A stretch of DNA of 64,000 nucleotides, from assembly GCA_000342265.1 (NCBI GenBank), contig CP004348.1, positions 1,860,001 to 1,924,000 of the forward strand, read 5' to 3'. The notes beneath the pieces are model-generated. The model saw only the letters and a list, made by a program, of their open reading frames with translations. It did not search any database and had not been told where the DNA came from. Every line of letters starts with the position of its first letter. The first letter of the stretch is position 1. Shown here piece by piece: positions 9,131-18,362 of the stretch. The position numbers and the translations under genes were made by a program. The stretch is from a beta proteobacterium CB. Its GTDB lineage: Bacteria; Pseudomonadota; Gammaproteobacteria; Burkholderiales; Burkholderiaceae.

Positions 9131-9165
9131 AAATGGATTGTAGATTCGCGGATTAGAATGTGCTC

Positions 9166-10653
9166 ATGACCAAATTTTCATTAAAGCCTTCTTTAGGGGC
9201 CTTATTGCTCGCAGCCTGGCTTGGCCTGGGCCTTTCCTCCAGTCAAGCCCTTGCCAAAAATAGTAGCCTAGATAGCGGTCAAGCTGTCTTTGAGGTCTTG
9301 GCCTCCGAAATTGCCTTACAACGCGGCGAAGCTGGTCTGGCATACACAACCTACTTAGAGCTCGCTCGCCAACTCGACGACCCCCGTTTAGCGCAAAGAG
9401 CCATGGAGATTGCTATTACTGCGGGTGCGCCGGATCTAGCGCTGCAAGCAGCCCAAACCTGGGATGGTTTGGCTGGACCCAAGCAAACCAAACCCAAAGA
9501 AGTGCTTGTGACACTCTTAATCTTGAATCAACGCTGGTCAGATGCAGTCAAACCTGCTATCTCTCTTTTAAATCAGCAGACACCGGCGCAGCGCGATAAC
9601 ACGTTGCTACAGATTCAGTCCTTACTAGCTAAAGCCACTGATGAATCAGAGGCCTTAAGAGCTTTTTACGAGATCGTCTCAACATTAAAGCCAGAGCCAA
9701 AAGATCCTGGGCTGCTCTATACCTACGCTATGTCTGCTGAAAAATCCGGACGCATCGATGTGATGGAAAAAACTCTGCGTGAAATCTTGCGCAAAAATCC
9801 AAATGATATAAATAGCCTGAATGCACTTGGATACTCTCTGGCTGATCGTAATCAAAAATTACCTGAGGCATTCAAACTCATCAGTAAAGCGCATCAACTA
9901 TCACCTAGAGATGGTTTTATTTTAGATAGCCTTGGCTGGGTGAACTTTCGCATGGGCAACAATGCACTTGCGCTTGAACAACTTCAACAAGCGTTTAACT
10001 TGAAGCCTGAGGCAGATATTGCTGCACACATCGGTGAAGTCTTATGGATTATGAATCGCCCAGCCGAAGCAGAAGATATGTGGCGCAAGGGGCAGCAATT
10101 AGACGCTAATAATCCTACCCTTAAGGAAACCTTAAAGCGCTTGAAGCCAGATTGGTCGGTAGCGGAAAAATCCCTCAAAGGCTCATGGGACGGTCGTTTT
10201 GCGGTGAAGGTTACAGGCCTCACCGAAGGCAAAAATCAAGGCGGAACAGGTGGCTTTACCCTGACTCAAGATGCACTGACTGATGTATTAGAAATTCGTA
10301 ATCCAGTAGGTGGATCAATTGCCAAAATTACGATTAAACCTGGTGAGGCAATTTTGGAACGCGATGGTCAGCTCACTACAGCGATCGATGCCGATACGCT
10401 CATTCAAAATACATTGGGACTTCCGCTACCTGCTCGTGGTTTATCCGACTGGTTGCGCGGGCAAACTCGTCCTGGCAGCAATGCGAGTGTTGAAAGAAAT
10501 TCAAAAGGGCAAGTGAGCAAAATCACGCAAGACGGTTGGACCTTAAATTACAACTGGAACAATGCTGAGCGACTGGAAAAACTCACGATGAATCGTAGCT
10601 CTAATATCGGATCGATTGATATCCGCTTGGTATTTGATATTCCAAATGAGTGA
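9166..10653 (+). CDS. TPR protein fused to a LolB-like outer-membrane lipoprotein receptor domain
   Basis: Two-part exported protein of 495 residues counted from the ATG at 9166 (an in-frame GTG lies 6 bases upstream). Residues 1-30 form a signal peptide ending SSSQALA, with no lipobox cysteine. Residues about 35-330 are helical TPR-like repeats (for example NSLNALGYSLADR and DGFILDSLGWVNFRMGN). Residues about 335-495 resemble LolB: an initial GSWDGRFAVKV strand, NPVGGS, a TLGLPLPARGLSDWLRG segment that matches the LTGMPIPLNSLRQWILG region of E. coli LolB, and a final RLVFD strand. LolB receives lipoproteins from LolA and inserts them in the outer membrane. The downstream neighbours ispE and prs are those of lolB in enterobacteria, which supports the call. 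Function of the fused TPR part is unknown. Confidence 0.8.
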   Translation: MTKFSLKPSLGALLLAAWLGLGLSSSQALAKNSSLDSGQAVFEVLASEIALQRGEAGLAYTTYLELARQLDDPRLAQRAMEIAITAGAPDLALQAAQTWDGLAGPKQTKPKEVLVTLLILNQRWSDAVKPAISLLNQQTPAQRDNTLLQIQSLLAKATDESEALRAFYEIVSTLKPEPKDPGLLYTYAMSAEKSGRIDVMEKTLREILRKNPNDINSLNALGYSLADRNQKLPEAFKLISKAHQLSPRDGFILDSLGWVNFRMGNNALALEQLQQAFNLKPEADIAAHIGEVLWIMNRPAEAEDMWRKGQQLDANNPTLKETLKRLKPDWSVAEKSLKGSWDGRFAVKVTGLTEGKNQGGTGGFTLTQDALTDVLEIRNPVGGSIAKITIKPGEAILERDGQLTTAIDADTLIQNTLGLPLPARGLSDWLRGQTRPGSNASVERNSKGQVSKITQDGWTLNYNWNNAERLEKLTMNRSSNIGSIDIRLVFDIPNE

Positions 10654-10660
10654 AGTGTGA

Positions 10661-11536
10661 ATGAAGAGTGATGCGTTAGAACTGCGCTGTCCTGCAAAGA
10701 TTAATCTCTTTTTGCACATTATTGGACGCCGAGAAGATGGCTATCACCTACTGCAATCTGTTTTTCAATTGATAGATTGGTGCGATGTCCTCACCTTGAA
10801 GGGCATTCCGGAAAACGAGGTTCGCCGCATCAAGCCCATTCCTGGAGTCCCCCCAGAGCAAGACTTGGTCGTTCGTGCAGCTCAACTCCTCAAAGAGCAC
10901 TGCAAGATTAATCGGGGGGTTGAAATCAGTCTCCAGAAAAATATTCCAATGGGCGCTGGCCTTGGCGGTGGATCCTCTGATGCCGCATCCACCCTGATTG
11001 GACTAAATACCCTCTGGGATCTTCACCTTGATATCGCAACGCTTTGCCAACTTGGCCTAAAACTTGGCGCTGACGTACCATTTTTCATCTTTGGCCAAAA
11101 TGCCTTTGTTGAGGGGGTTGGGGAGAAATTAAAGGCAATTTCCCTGGAAACCCAAGACTTCTTAGTCATCTTCCCCAACCAAGGGATCGCTACTGCGCAG
11201 ATTTTTCAAGACCCTCATTTGACCCGGGATCACGCTCCGATTACAATAGATGGCTTTCTTGCATCGCCAAGGTCATATCAATCAAATGATTGTCAGGCAG
11301 TAGCGGTGCAAAAATATCCTGAAGTGAAGCAAGCATTAGATTGGATTTACAAGGCAGTGCCAAACTCGGCACCTTGCATGTCCGGCTCTGGAAGTAGCGT
11401 ATTTGTCGCCTTAGACCCTAAGACGGACACCGCAAAACTGGAAAATCTTCTGCAAAATCTTCCAAAAGGATGGATAGGTCGAATTGTTCGAGGGCTAAAT
11501 AAAAATCCCGCTTACAATTTGATTTCTTCAGATTGA
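10661..11536 (+). CDS. ispE: 4-diphosphocytidyl-2-C-methyl-D-erythritol kinase IspE
   Basis: GHMP kinase of the MEP isoprenoid pathway. It phosphorylates CDP-methylerythritol at the 2-hydroxyl. The substrate-binding PAKINLFLHI is at residues 11-20 and the glycine-rich ATP loop GAGLGGGSSDAA at 98-109, with the third GHMP motif MSGSGSSVF near 243. Length 291 is normal. It starts 7 bases after the TPR-LolB stop and is followed directly by tRNA-Gln, so the three may share a transcript. Confidence 0.96.
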   Translation: MKSDALELRCPAKINLFLHIIGRREDGYHLLQSVFQLIDWCDVLTLKGIPENEVRRIKPIPGVPPEQDLVVRAAQLLKEHCKINRGVEISLQKNIPMGAGLGGGSSDAASTLIGLNTLWDLHLDIATLCQLGLKLGADVPFFIFGQNAFVEGVGEKLKAISLETQDFLVIFPNQGIATAQIFQDPHLTRDHAPITIDGFLASPRSYQSNDCQAVAVQKYPEVKQALDWIYKAVPNSAPCMSGSGSSVFVALDPKTDTAKLENLLQNLPKGWIGRIVRGLNKNPAYNLISSD

Positions 11537-11541
11537 CCTGT

Positions 11542-11618
11542 AGGGGAATCGCCAAGCTGGTTAAGGCACTGGATTTTGATTCCAGCATGCGAAGGTTCGA
11601 ATCCTTCTTCCCCTGCCA
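11542..11618 (+). tRNA. tRNA-Gln (anticodon TTG)
   Basis: A 77-base cloverleaf with encoded CCA. The acceptor stem pairs AGGGGAA with TTCCCCT, then discriminator G and CCA. The D-arm contains AAGCTGGTTAAGGC. The anticodon stem is CTGGA/TCCAG with loop TTTTGAT, which reads CAA/CAG glutamine codons. The T-arm has GGTTCGAATCC. It lies between ispE and prs. Confidence 0.96.
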
Positions 11619-11679
11619 ACTACTGTAGATACGACCAAAAGATATCCATTCGACCCCTACCAAAATTTCAAAATCACCT

Positions 11680-12648
11680 ATGTCCGCCCCAATGAACGCT
11701 GATTTACTGACTCTTTTCACCGGCAATGCAAATCCGGTTTTGGCCCATGCAGTAGCCAAAGAGCTCAATCTCCCGATGGGAAAAGCATTTGTTGGCCGGT
11801 TCTCCGATGGTGAAATCCAGGTAGAAATTCAAGAAAACGTTCGTGGTAAGAACGTTGTCGTAATCCAATCCACTTGTGCTCCAACGAACGATAGTTTGAT
11901 GGAGCTCATGATCATGATTGATGCCCTAAAACGAGCATCAGCAAGCCGTATAACCGCAGTGATCCCTTACTTCGGTTACGCCAGACAAGACCGTCGCCCG
12001 CGCTCAGCTCGGGTTGCGATCTCCGCCAGAATCGTTGCAAACATGCTTCAATCCGTTGCTGGTGTTGAGCGTGTTTTGACCATGGATCTTCATGCCGACC
12101 AAATTCAGGGATTCTTTGATATTCCCGTAGATAACATCTACGCGTCACCCGTCCTTTTGGCTGACTTAGAAGCCCAAAAGACTAAAAAAGATCTCATTAT
12201 TGTTTCGCCTGACATCGGCGGCGTAGTTCGCGCCCGCGCAATGGCTAAGCAATTAGGGACAGATTTGGCGATTATTGATAAACGCCGCCCTAAGGCAAAC
12301 GTATCAGAAGTAATGCACTTAATTGGCGAAGTAGAGGGCCGTCATTGCGTAATCATGGATGACATCATCGATACCGGCGGAACGCTCTGTAAAGCTGCTG
12401 AGGCTCTTAAAGAGCGTGGCGCGAAGGGTGTGACCGCTTACTGTACCCATGCCGTGCTTTCTGGTGGTGCCGTAGCCCGTATTGCTGCTTCTGAATTAGA
12501 CGAATTAGTCGTTACCGACACAATTCCACTGACGCCAGAGGCAATGAAAATCGCCAAAATTCGTCAATTGAGCGTTGCTCCTATCCTAGCTGAGACGCTT
12601 TCCCGCATTAGTAAGGGTGATTCAGTGATGTCGATGTTCGCTGAATAA
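11680..12648 (+). CDS. prs: Ribose-phosphate pyrophosphokinase Prs
   Basis: Makes PRPP from ribose 5-phosphate and ATP for nucleotide, histidine, tryptophan and NAD synthesis. It shows the ATP-binding FGYARQDR, the metal and substrate region [19 protein letters not shown], and the PRPP loop [11 protein letters not shown]. Length is 322. The ATG at 11680 is used here; a second ATG 12 bases on is equally possible. It lies 61 bases after tRNA-Gln and ends at an inverted repeat. Confidence 0.97.
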   Translation: MSAPMNADLLTLFTGNANPVLAHAVAKELNLPMGKAFVGRFSDGEIQVEIQENVRGKNVVVIQSTCAPTNDSLMELMIMIDALKRASASRITAVIPYFGYARQDRRPRSARVAISARIVANMLQSVAGVERVLTMDLHADQIQGFFDIPVDNIYASPVLLADLEAQKTKKDLIIVSPDIGGVVRARAMAKQLGTDLAIIDKRRPKANVSEVMHLIGEVEGRHCVIMDDIIDTGGTLCKAAEALKERGAKGVTAYCTHAVLSGGAVARIAASELDELVVTDTIPLTPEAMKIAKIRQLSVAPILAETLSRISKGDSVMSMFAE

Positions 12649-12681
12649 GCCAAAAATAGCGTTTCCACCCCTGTTTTTGGC
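12649..12681 (+). terminator. Possible weak terminator after prs
   Basis: Inverted repeat GCCAAAAA (12649-12656) and TTTTTGGC (12674-12681) with a 17-base loop begins right after the prs stop. The stem is AT-rich and not followed by a clean U-run, so termination is uncertain. Confidence 0.35.
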
Positions 12682-12697
12682 AGTTTTGAGCTCTTTC

Positions 12698-12728
12698 TAG
12701 GCAAAAACCACGATTCCCAAGATATAAT
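12698..12728 (+). promoter_or_regulatory. Candidate promoter for rplY
   Basis: A perfect -10 hexamer TATAAT is at 12723-12728, 57 bases before the rplY start. The -35 side is poor (TAGGCA at 12698-12703 with a 19-base spacer), so activity is inferred mainly from the -10 and the intergenic position. Confidence 0.45.
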
Positions 12729-12784
12729 CAAAGGCTTTTCTGTTTGGTCGCGAACGGAAATTAACCTTAATTTAGGAATTCGAT

Positions 12785-13423
12785 ATGAAAGTAGTAGCCT
12801 TTGAAAGAAGCGTACAGGGAACGGGTGCGAGCCGCCGTCTGCGCAACTCCGGTAAAACTCCGGGCATCATCTACGGCGGTAAAGACGCCGCAACTGTAAT
12901 TGAGTTGGATCACAACGCACTGTTCCATGCTCTCCGCAAGGAAGCATTCCACTCATCCATCCTTGATCTCGAAATCGGCGGCAAAGCACAAAAAGTGTTG
13001 TTGCGCGATTACCAGATGCATCCATTTAAGCCTTTGGTTCTGCACATCGACTTTCAGCGCGTTTCTGCGAGTGAAAAAGTTCACATGCGCGTTCCATTGC
13101 ACTTCATCAACGCTGACACTTCAGCTGCAGTGAAATTGCAAGGCGCTGTAATCAGCCACATCTCAACTGAATTGGAAGTTTCTTGCTTACCAGCAGACTT
13201 GCCAGAATTCATCGAAGTGGACCTGAACAAGATTGAAGTTGGTCACGGTATTCATGCTAAAGACATCGCATTGCCAAAAGGCGTTACCTTGGTATTGCAT
13301 GTTGAGCAAGAAAACCCAGTATTAGCTAACGCGCGTATCCCAGCAGTGAAATCTGCCGATACTGAAGCTGCTCCTGCAGCTGCTGCGGCTCCTGCTGCTG
13401 ATGCCCCAAAGGATAAAGCTTAA
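12785..13423 (+). CDS. rplY: 50S ribosomal protein L25/general stress protein Ctc
   Basis: Binds 5S rRNA on the large subunit. The N-terminal L25 domain (about 1-95) starts [21 protein letters not shown] second TL5/Ctc beta domain (about 100-185) follows, ending in an Ala-rich low-complexity tail with the acidic/basic end DAPKDKA. The 212-residue two-domain form is usual in betaproteobacteria. It is flanked by prs and pth and ends at a strong hairpin terminator. Confidence 0.96.
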   Translation: MKVVAFERSVQGTGASRRLRNSGKTPGIIYGGKDAATVIELDHNALFHALRKEAFHSSILDLEIGGKAQKVLLRDYQMHPFKPLVLHIDFQRVSASEKVHMRVPLHFINADTSAAVKLQGAVISHISTELEVSCLPADLPEFIEVDLNKIEVGHGIHAKDIALPKGVTLVLHVEQENPVLANARIPAVKSADTEAAPAAAAAPAADAPKDKA

Positions 13424-13456
13424 TCATTTAAGCCCTTATCTTTGCGACAGAGGAAG

Positions 13457-13483
13457 CCCGCTTACAAGCGGGTTTTCTTTTTT
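13457..13483 (+). terminator. Rho-independent terminator of rplY
   Basis: GC-rich stem CCCGCTT (13457-13463) and AAGCGGG (13466-13472) followed by a T-rich run to 13483. It separates rplY from pth, which then needs its own start signal in the 30 bases before 13515 or depends on read-through. Confidence 0.9.
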
Positions 13484-13514
13484 GCAAAAATACTTTTATC
13501 CTTAAGCACTCATC

Positions 13515-14111
13515 ATGACTAAATTAATTGTTGGCCTTGGCAATCCAGGCGAAGAACATATAGAAGATCGGCACAATGCTGGCTTCTGGTTTGTTGACGC
13601 CCTTGCTAAACAATTGAACACACGCTTTGAGACTGAAAAGCGCTTTCATGGGAAGGTGGCTAAGGCCAAATGGGAAGGTGAAGATCTTTTCTTACTTAAG
13701 CCCAGTACTTATATGAATCTCAGCGGCCAGGCCGTAGGGGCGCTATGCCGCTTCCATAAAATTACACCTAAAGATGTACTGGTAGTTCAAGACGAGCTTG
13801 ATCTCAAGCCCGGTACAGCCCGTATCAAGCTTGGTGGTGGCACTGGTGGGCACAACGGCTTAAAAGATATTCAAGCCCATCTAGGAACGCCTGACTACTG
13901 GCGGCTGCGTTTGGGGATTGGCCATCCGCGTGATCTCGCCGCAGAAGGCGCCCGAGTAATGGATGTTGCAGACTATGTATTGAGAAGACCTTTGCAGGCT
14001 GAGCAAAAGCAGATTGATGCCAGCATTGAAAACGGTCTACAGGTTTTCGGTTTATTTATGAAGGGTGACACTCAGGCTGCCATGCTGGAACTTCACTCAA
14101 AAACGAATTAG
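13515..14111 (+). CDS. pth: Peptidyl-tRNA hydrolase Pth
   Basis: Recycles tRNA from peptidyl-tRNA dropped by ribosomes. The start TKLIVGLGNPGEEH, the catalytic histidine in DRHNAGFW, the LLKPSTYMNLSGQAV segment and the GGGTGGHNGLK loop are all present. Length 198 matches the family. It follows rplY, a conserved partner gene, and converges on the ferredoxin gene. Confidence 0.97.
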   Translation: MTKLIVGLGNPGEEHIEDRHNAGFWFVDALAKQLNTRFETEKRFHGKVAKAKWEGEDLFLLKPSTYMNLSGQAVGALCRFHKITPKDVLVVQDELDLKPGTARIKLGGGTGGHNGLKDIQAHLGTPDYWRLRLGIGHPRDLAAEGARVMDVADYVLRRPLQAEQKQIDASIENGLQVFGLFMKGDTQAAMLELHSKTN

Positions 14112-14140
14112 GGTGGACATCATACGCCCATGAACAAGCT

Positions 14141-14419
<279 letters not shown>

Positions 14420-14428
14420 CTACCAGCC

Positions 14429-14923
14429 CTACTCTTTGCTCTTATTGGCTTCAATCTTTTTGACTAGCCACTTTTCTACAGATGGGAATACAAACTTACT
14501 AACATCTCCACCCATCGAAGCAATCTCACGAACAAAGGTTCCAGAAATAAATTGGTATTGATCTGAAGGCGTAAGGAATAGTGTCTCAACATCAGGCAAC
14601 AAATAGCGATTCATACCAGCCATCTGAAACTCATATTCAAAATCAGATACTGCGCGCAAACCACGCACAATGACACGCGCATTATGTTCGCGAGCGAAAT
14701 CTTTTAATAAACCTGTGAAACCAACAATCTTGACATTGGAATAATGACCAAGAACCTCTTTGGCAATCTCAATACGCTCGTCCAAAGTGAAGAAGGGGCG
14801 CTTACTACGGCTATCAGCAACACCAACAATGAGTTCCCCAAAAATACTTGAGGCACGGCGCACTAAGTCCTCGTGACCACGAGTAAAGGGATCAAATGTT
14901 CCAGGGTATACGGCAACAGTCAT
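14429..14923 (-). CDS. coaD: Pantetheine-phosphate adenylyltransferase CoaD
   Basis: Transfers AMP to 4'-phosphopantetheine to make dephospho-CoA. The nucleotidyltransferase motif [10 protein letters not shown] is near residues 8-17, [15 protein letters not shown] is present, and [11 protein letters not shown] lies toward the end. Length 164 fits. It is placed next to rsmD on the same strand, a very common pairing. The first-step enzyme of the same pathway, CoaX, is at 50375. Confidence 0.97.
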   Translation of the reverse strand: MTVAVYPGTFDPFTRGHEDLVRRASSIFGELIVGVADSRSKRPFFTLDERIEIAKEVLGHYSNVKIVGFTGLLKDFAREHNARVIVRGLRAVSDFEYEFQMAGMNRYLLPDVETLFLTPSDQYQFISGTFVREIASMGGDVSKFVFPSVEKWLVKKIEANKSKE

Positions 14924-14959
14924 AACGCTCCTAAGGCTTTTTCAGCTACAGGCAAGAGT

Positions 14960-15610
14960 TTAGCCCCTCTTCGAGCGAAATAGACCAGCTTTTACCTGCC
15001 CAGCCTCTAGGTACTTCCCACAATGCCAATCAGGCACCAGCGCCTCAATCTGCTCTCGGGTGCGGCTAGCAGGAAACTCTACGTAAATCCCCCCGCCTGC
15101 GCTGTCATCACAGATGCGAGCGGCCTCTGCAAGGGCTTGATTTAACAGACCATCTTCCTGAAAGGGTGGATCTATAAAGATCAAATTACTGGAGCGATCT
15201 GCCTGCTGCTTTAAAAACTCTAAACTGTCTTTGTGCAAAATTTGCACCAACCCAGGGGCGGGAGATGACTGGAGTAAAGCAAAATTAGCCAAAAGTTTGG
15301 CATAAGCCTTCTTGTCTTTTTCTATCAGAGTTACTGAATTAGCGTGTCGTGAGGCAGCCTCAAAACCTAAAGCACCAGTACCCGCAAATAAATCTAAGCA
15401 ATTTAAACCTACCAGATCCTGCCCGAGCCAATTAAATAAGGTCTCACGCACACGATCGGTACTGGGACGCAGGCCAGGTAGATCCAACACACTCAACAAA
15501 CGACTACGCCAAACTCCACCAATAATGCGAATTTTCTGAGGAGGCTCTGAACGCTTACCTTGCGAAGCGGGCTTTGCTGACTTATTTATTTTTAGCTCCC
15601 AAAACCACAA
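14960..15610 (-). CDS. rsmD: 16S rRNA (guanine966-N2)-methyltransferase RsmD
   Basis: Methylates G966 of 16S rRNA with SAM. The conserved start of the domain IRIIGGVWRSR, LRPSTDRVRETLFNWL, the SAM motif LDLFAGTGALGFEA and the catalytic FIDPPF are visible. The only conventional start codon upstream of IRIIGG is a TTG at 15610, inside the end of the preceding M16 gene (29-base overlap). The exact start is therefore uncertain. It is followed by coaD. Confidence 0.93.
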   Translation of the reverse strand: MWFWELKINKSAKPASQGKRSEPPQKIRIIGGVWRSRLLSVLDLPGLRPSTDRVRETLFNWLGQDLVGLNCLDLFAGTGALGFEAASRHANSVTLIEKDKKAYAKLLANFALLQSSPAPGLVQILHKDSLEFLKQQADRSSNLIFIDPPFQEDGLLNQALAEAARICDDSAGGGIYVEFPASRTREQIEALVPDWHCGKYLEAGQVKAGLFRSKRG

Positions 15611-16928
15611 TCTTCATTCGATCCATCGCTAAGTGTTTTTGGAATGCTGTCTTTACTTGCTCCAGACTCACTGCCTCCACCTGCTTAGTCCAAACCTCCA
15701 TCGTATCGAGAGGTAAATTATTCCAAGCAATGGATGACACGTTATCGAGCAACTTGCGGTTGTTATCAATCCTCAAGGGGTAGCCATTAATCAAATTCGC
15801 TTTAGCGGCATCGAGCTCAGATTGAGTCGGTCCATTGACAATAAATTGTGAGATCGTTGAGCTCATGACATCGAGTGCCAAAGCGGCCTGATCATTCTTG
15901 GTTTGCAAGCCCGCCTGAAAAATTCCTGCATCTTTCCCGGGAGCAAAATAACTAAACACGCTATAGGCAAGGCCACGCTTTTCACGAACCTCTGACATGA
16001 GGCGCGACACAAAACCACCCCCACCCAAAACATAATTCCCCACTAGCAATGGAAAATAATCGGGATTGCTACGGGTAACCGCAGTCATTCCGAGGGCAAT
16101 ATGCGCTTGCTGTGAATCAAATGGAATAGTGACTTCGCGCTGACTTAAAGGTTCGACTGGTGATCGCTCAAACTCTGGCAACTTGGCTATGGCAGGTCCA
16201 GACTGAGGCACTCTTTGCAATAAGCCCTGAACAATCTCAGCAGCCTCGGCTTTAGTCACATCACCCACAATGCTGACAATCATCCGATCACCACGGTAAA
16301 ACTGTTTATGAAACTGCTGCAGGTCGGTTGCGCTGATATTGGCAATACTTTGCACTGTTGGTGAATTAGCTAATGGATAATTTCCATAAACTGATTTTCT
16401 GAAGCGGCGATCTAAAGCTGTCTCTGGCTTCGTCTCCGCCTCTAGTAATGCCGTTGTCATTCTTTGCTTCTCACGCGCTAATATCTTGGGATCATAAGTC
16501 GGGGCGGTCAACATGGCTGATGCCAATTGAACGGCGCGATCACGCAAATCTTGGCGACTCAAAGTCCGAATACGCATAATGGCACGCTCACCGCTGACAG
16601 AGACGCCAATGTTTGCACCTAAGTCAGCAATCTCATCCGCAATCTGAGCCTCATTCAACAAGCCCTTCGCAGACCTGGCGCCATAGTGCATCAACCGCCC
16701 AGCTACAGTGGCTAAACCACTCTTTACCGCTGGGTCATAGCGATCACCCGCATCAATACTGATTTCAATATCGACCATGGGTAGGGCTTTGGTTTGTACT
16801 AGGTAGGCTTGCGCGCCCTTGAAAGAGTCCAACTTTTCAATAGGCAATATTGCATGAGCAGACACGATCACCCCAACCATTAATGCGATTGAGAGAATAG
16901 CTTGCTTGATGAATTTATTTGGCAGCAC
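15582..16928 (-). CDS. M16 family peptidase-like protein, non-catalytic subunit
   Basis: Second member of an M16 (pitrilysin/processing peptidase-like) pair. The HxxEH zinc motif is absent (the equivalent place reads GRLMHYGAR), but the C-terminal substrate-binding region EKRGLAYSVFSYF, with the R/Y pair typical of M16B partner subunits, is kept. A signal peptide (LPNKFIKQAILSIALMVGVIVSAHA) predicts export. I place the start at the GTG at 16928, because a perfect AAGGAGG Shine-Dalgarno (16934-16940) lies 5 bases upstream. The more distal ATG at 16952 would put that sequence inside the gene. It overlaps the catalytic subunit by 14 bases. Confidence 0.88.
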   Translation of the reverse strand: MLPNKFIKQAILSIALMVGVIVSAHAILPIEKLDSFKGAQAYLVQTKALPMVDIEISIDAGDRYDPAVKSGLATVAGRLMHYGARSAKGLLNEAQIADEIADLGANIGVSVSGERAIMRIRTLSRQDLRDRAVQLASAMLTAPTYDPKILAREKQRMTTALLEAETKPETALDRRFRKSVYGNYPLANSPTVQSIANISATDLQQFHKQFYRGDRMIVSIVGDVTKAEAAEIVQGLLQRVPQSGPAIAKLPEFERSPVEPLSQREVTIPFDSQQAHIALGMTAVTRSNPDYFPLLVGNYVLGGGGFVSRLMSEVREKRGLAYSVFSYFAPGKDAGIFQAGLQTKNDQAALALDVMSSTISQFIVNGPTQSELDAAKANLINGYPLRIDNNRKLLDNVSSIAWNNLPLDTMEVWTKQVEAVSLEQVKTAFQKHLAMDRMKIVVLGAKNK

Positions 16929-18300
16929 GATTGCCTCCTTGCTTACTCTCATCGGACTGACGCGCCTGCGGATCTAATATGGCAATAGTCAAACCGTCAT
17001 CGACTAAATATTTTTTTGCAACAGCCTGGACTTGCGCGGGGGTAATGGTCTGCATCTTTTCTAACATCACGTCAATATCTCGCCATGAGAATCCAGCCAT
17101 CTCTGTACTGCCAATTTCCATTGCTTGGCCAAAGATCGAATCACGCTTATAAATTTGATCAGACAGAATTCGTACTTTGATGCGCTTGAGTTCCGATTCT
17201 AGAATTCCTTTATCAGCAACTTCTTTTAAGGCTTTCCGAATACTGCTCTCAGCCTGCTCTACTGTTTTTCCTTTGGACATACTGGTGCTGATTAAAAAAA
17301 GTTCTGGCCCTCTGGAGATCATGTCGTAACCTACGCCCACATCATTCACTACGCGCTCTTGCTTTACCAGCGTACGGTTCAAACGGGCATTGTCATAACC
17401 ATCAAGTACTGCGGCTAGAAGCTCTAAAGCATATGGCTCATCATCATCTAACTTACCCACCTGTAGCTTAGGAACCTTCCATGCCATTGCCAACTGCGCG
17501 CTATCCGCAGGCGCTTTCACTTGAACGCGCTTAATACCTCTTTGTACAGGCTCAATCTGCGGCTTGCGATCTGGCAACTCTTTTGCAGAAGCAAGCCCAT
17601 AATATTTTTCTACTAAGCGTAAGATGACTTTAGGATCAACATCACCGGCAATCACTACTGTTGCGTTATTTGGTTTGTACCAACTGCGATACCAATCTCG
17701 CGCATCAGCAGCTTTCATATTCATGAGGTCATTCATCCACCCCACTACCGGATGACGATAGGGAGAGCTCATATAAGCAGTGGCCATGAGTGATTCATTA
17801 AGCAGGCTACTCGGATTATCTTCAGTACGTAGACGACGCTCTTCCATCACTACCTGAATTTCTTTCAGAAACTCCGCATCATCAAAGTTGAGGTTGGACA
17901 TGCGATCAGCCTCTAGCTTCATGACCTCCTCTAACTTAGTTTTTTCCACTTGCTGAAAATAGGCGGTGTAATCGCGGGAGGTGAAAGCATTTTCTCGGCC
18001 ACCAACTGCCGCAACTAAGCGGGAGAACTCGCCTGACTTCACTTTGTCAGTACCCTTAAACATCATGTGCTCGAGCACATGAGCTACCCCAGTTTTACCG
18101 TTAACCTCATCCATAGAGCCAGCACGGTACCAAACCATATGTGCGACTGTAGGCGCCCGATGATCCTCGCGCACAATTAACTTCAGCCCATTAGAAAGTA
18201 CAAACTCATGAGTATTGGCTTGGCCTAGGTCCGTTACCGCCCAAGCACTGGGACAGCAAAGCATCAAAAAGAAAGAAAATCGTAATAAAGTGGCGCGCAT
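16915..18300 (-). CDS. M16 family zinc metallopeptidase, catalytic subunit
   Basis: Exported zinc peptidase of 461 residues. A signal peptide (LLRFSFFLMLCCPSAWA) is followed by the M16 domain with the inverted zinc motif HVLEH in GVAHVLEHMMFKG and the downstream glutamate region EVMKLEADRMSNL. The C-terminal half lacks the R/Y substrate motif, which the next gene supplies, so the two products probably form a heterodimer like other M16B pairs. The ATG at 18300 is preferred; an in-frame GTG lies at 18312. Substrate unknown. Divergent from ftsY. Confidence 0.9.
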   Translation of the reverse strand: MRATLLRFSFFLMLCCPSAWAVTDLGQANTHEFVLSNGLKLIVREDHRAPTVAHMVWYRAGSMDEVNGKTGVAHVLEHMMFKGTDKVKSGEFSRLVAAVGGRENAFTSRDYTAYFQQVEKTKLEEVMKLEADRMSNLNFDDAEFLKEIQVVMEERRLRTEDNPSSLLNESLMATAYMSSPYRHPVVGWMNDLMNMKAADARDWYRSWYKPNNATVVIAGDVDPKVILRLVEKYYGLASAKELPDRKPQIEPVQRGIKRVQVKAPADSAQLAMAWKVPKLQVGKLDDDEPYALELLAAVLDGYDNARLNRTLVKQERVVNDVGVGYDMISRGPELFLISTSMSKGKTVEQAESSIRKALKEVADKGILESELKRIKVRILSDQIYKRDSIFGQAMEIGSTEMAGFSWRDIDVMLEKMQTITPAQVQAVAKKYLVDDGLTIAILDPQARQSDESKQGGNRAAK

Positions 18301-18323
18301 CTGTAAGATCACCTATCCCAAGA

Positions 18324-18354
18324 ATTAAATTGATAAGATGCAAGGATTAAATTG
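18324..18354. repeat. Direct repeat in the M16/ftsY divergent promoter region
   Basis: The nonamer ATTAAATTG occurs at 18324-18332 and again at 18346-18354, 22 bases apart (about two helical turns), in the 62-base gap between the two divergent genes. It may be promoter sequence or a binding site. Nothing more can be said. Confidence 0.4.
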
Positions 18355-18362
18355 TATCGATT

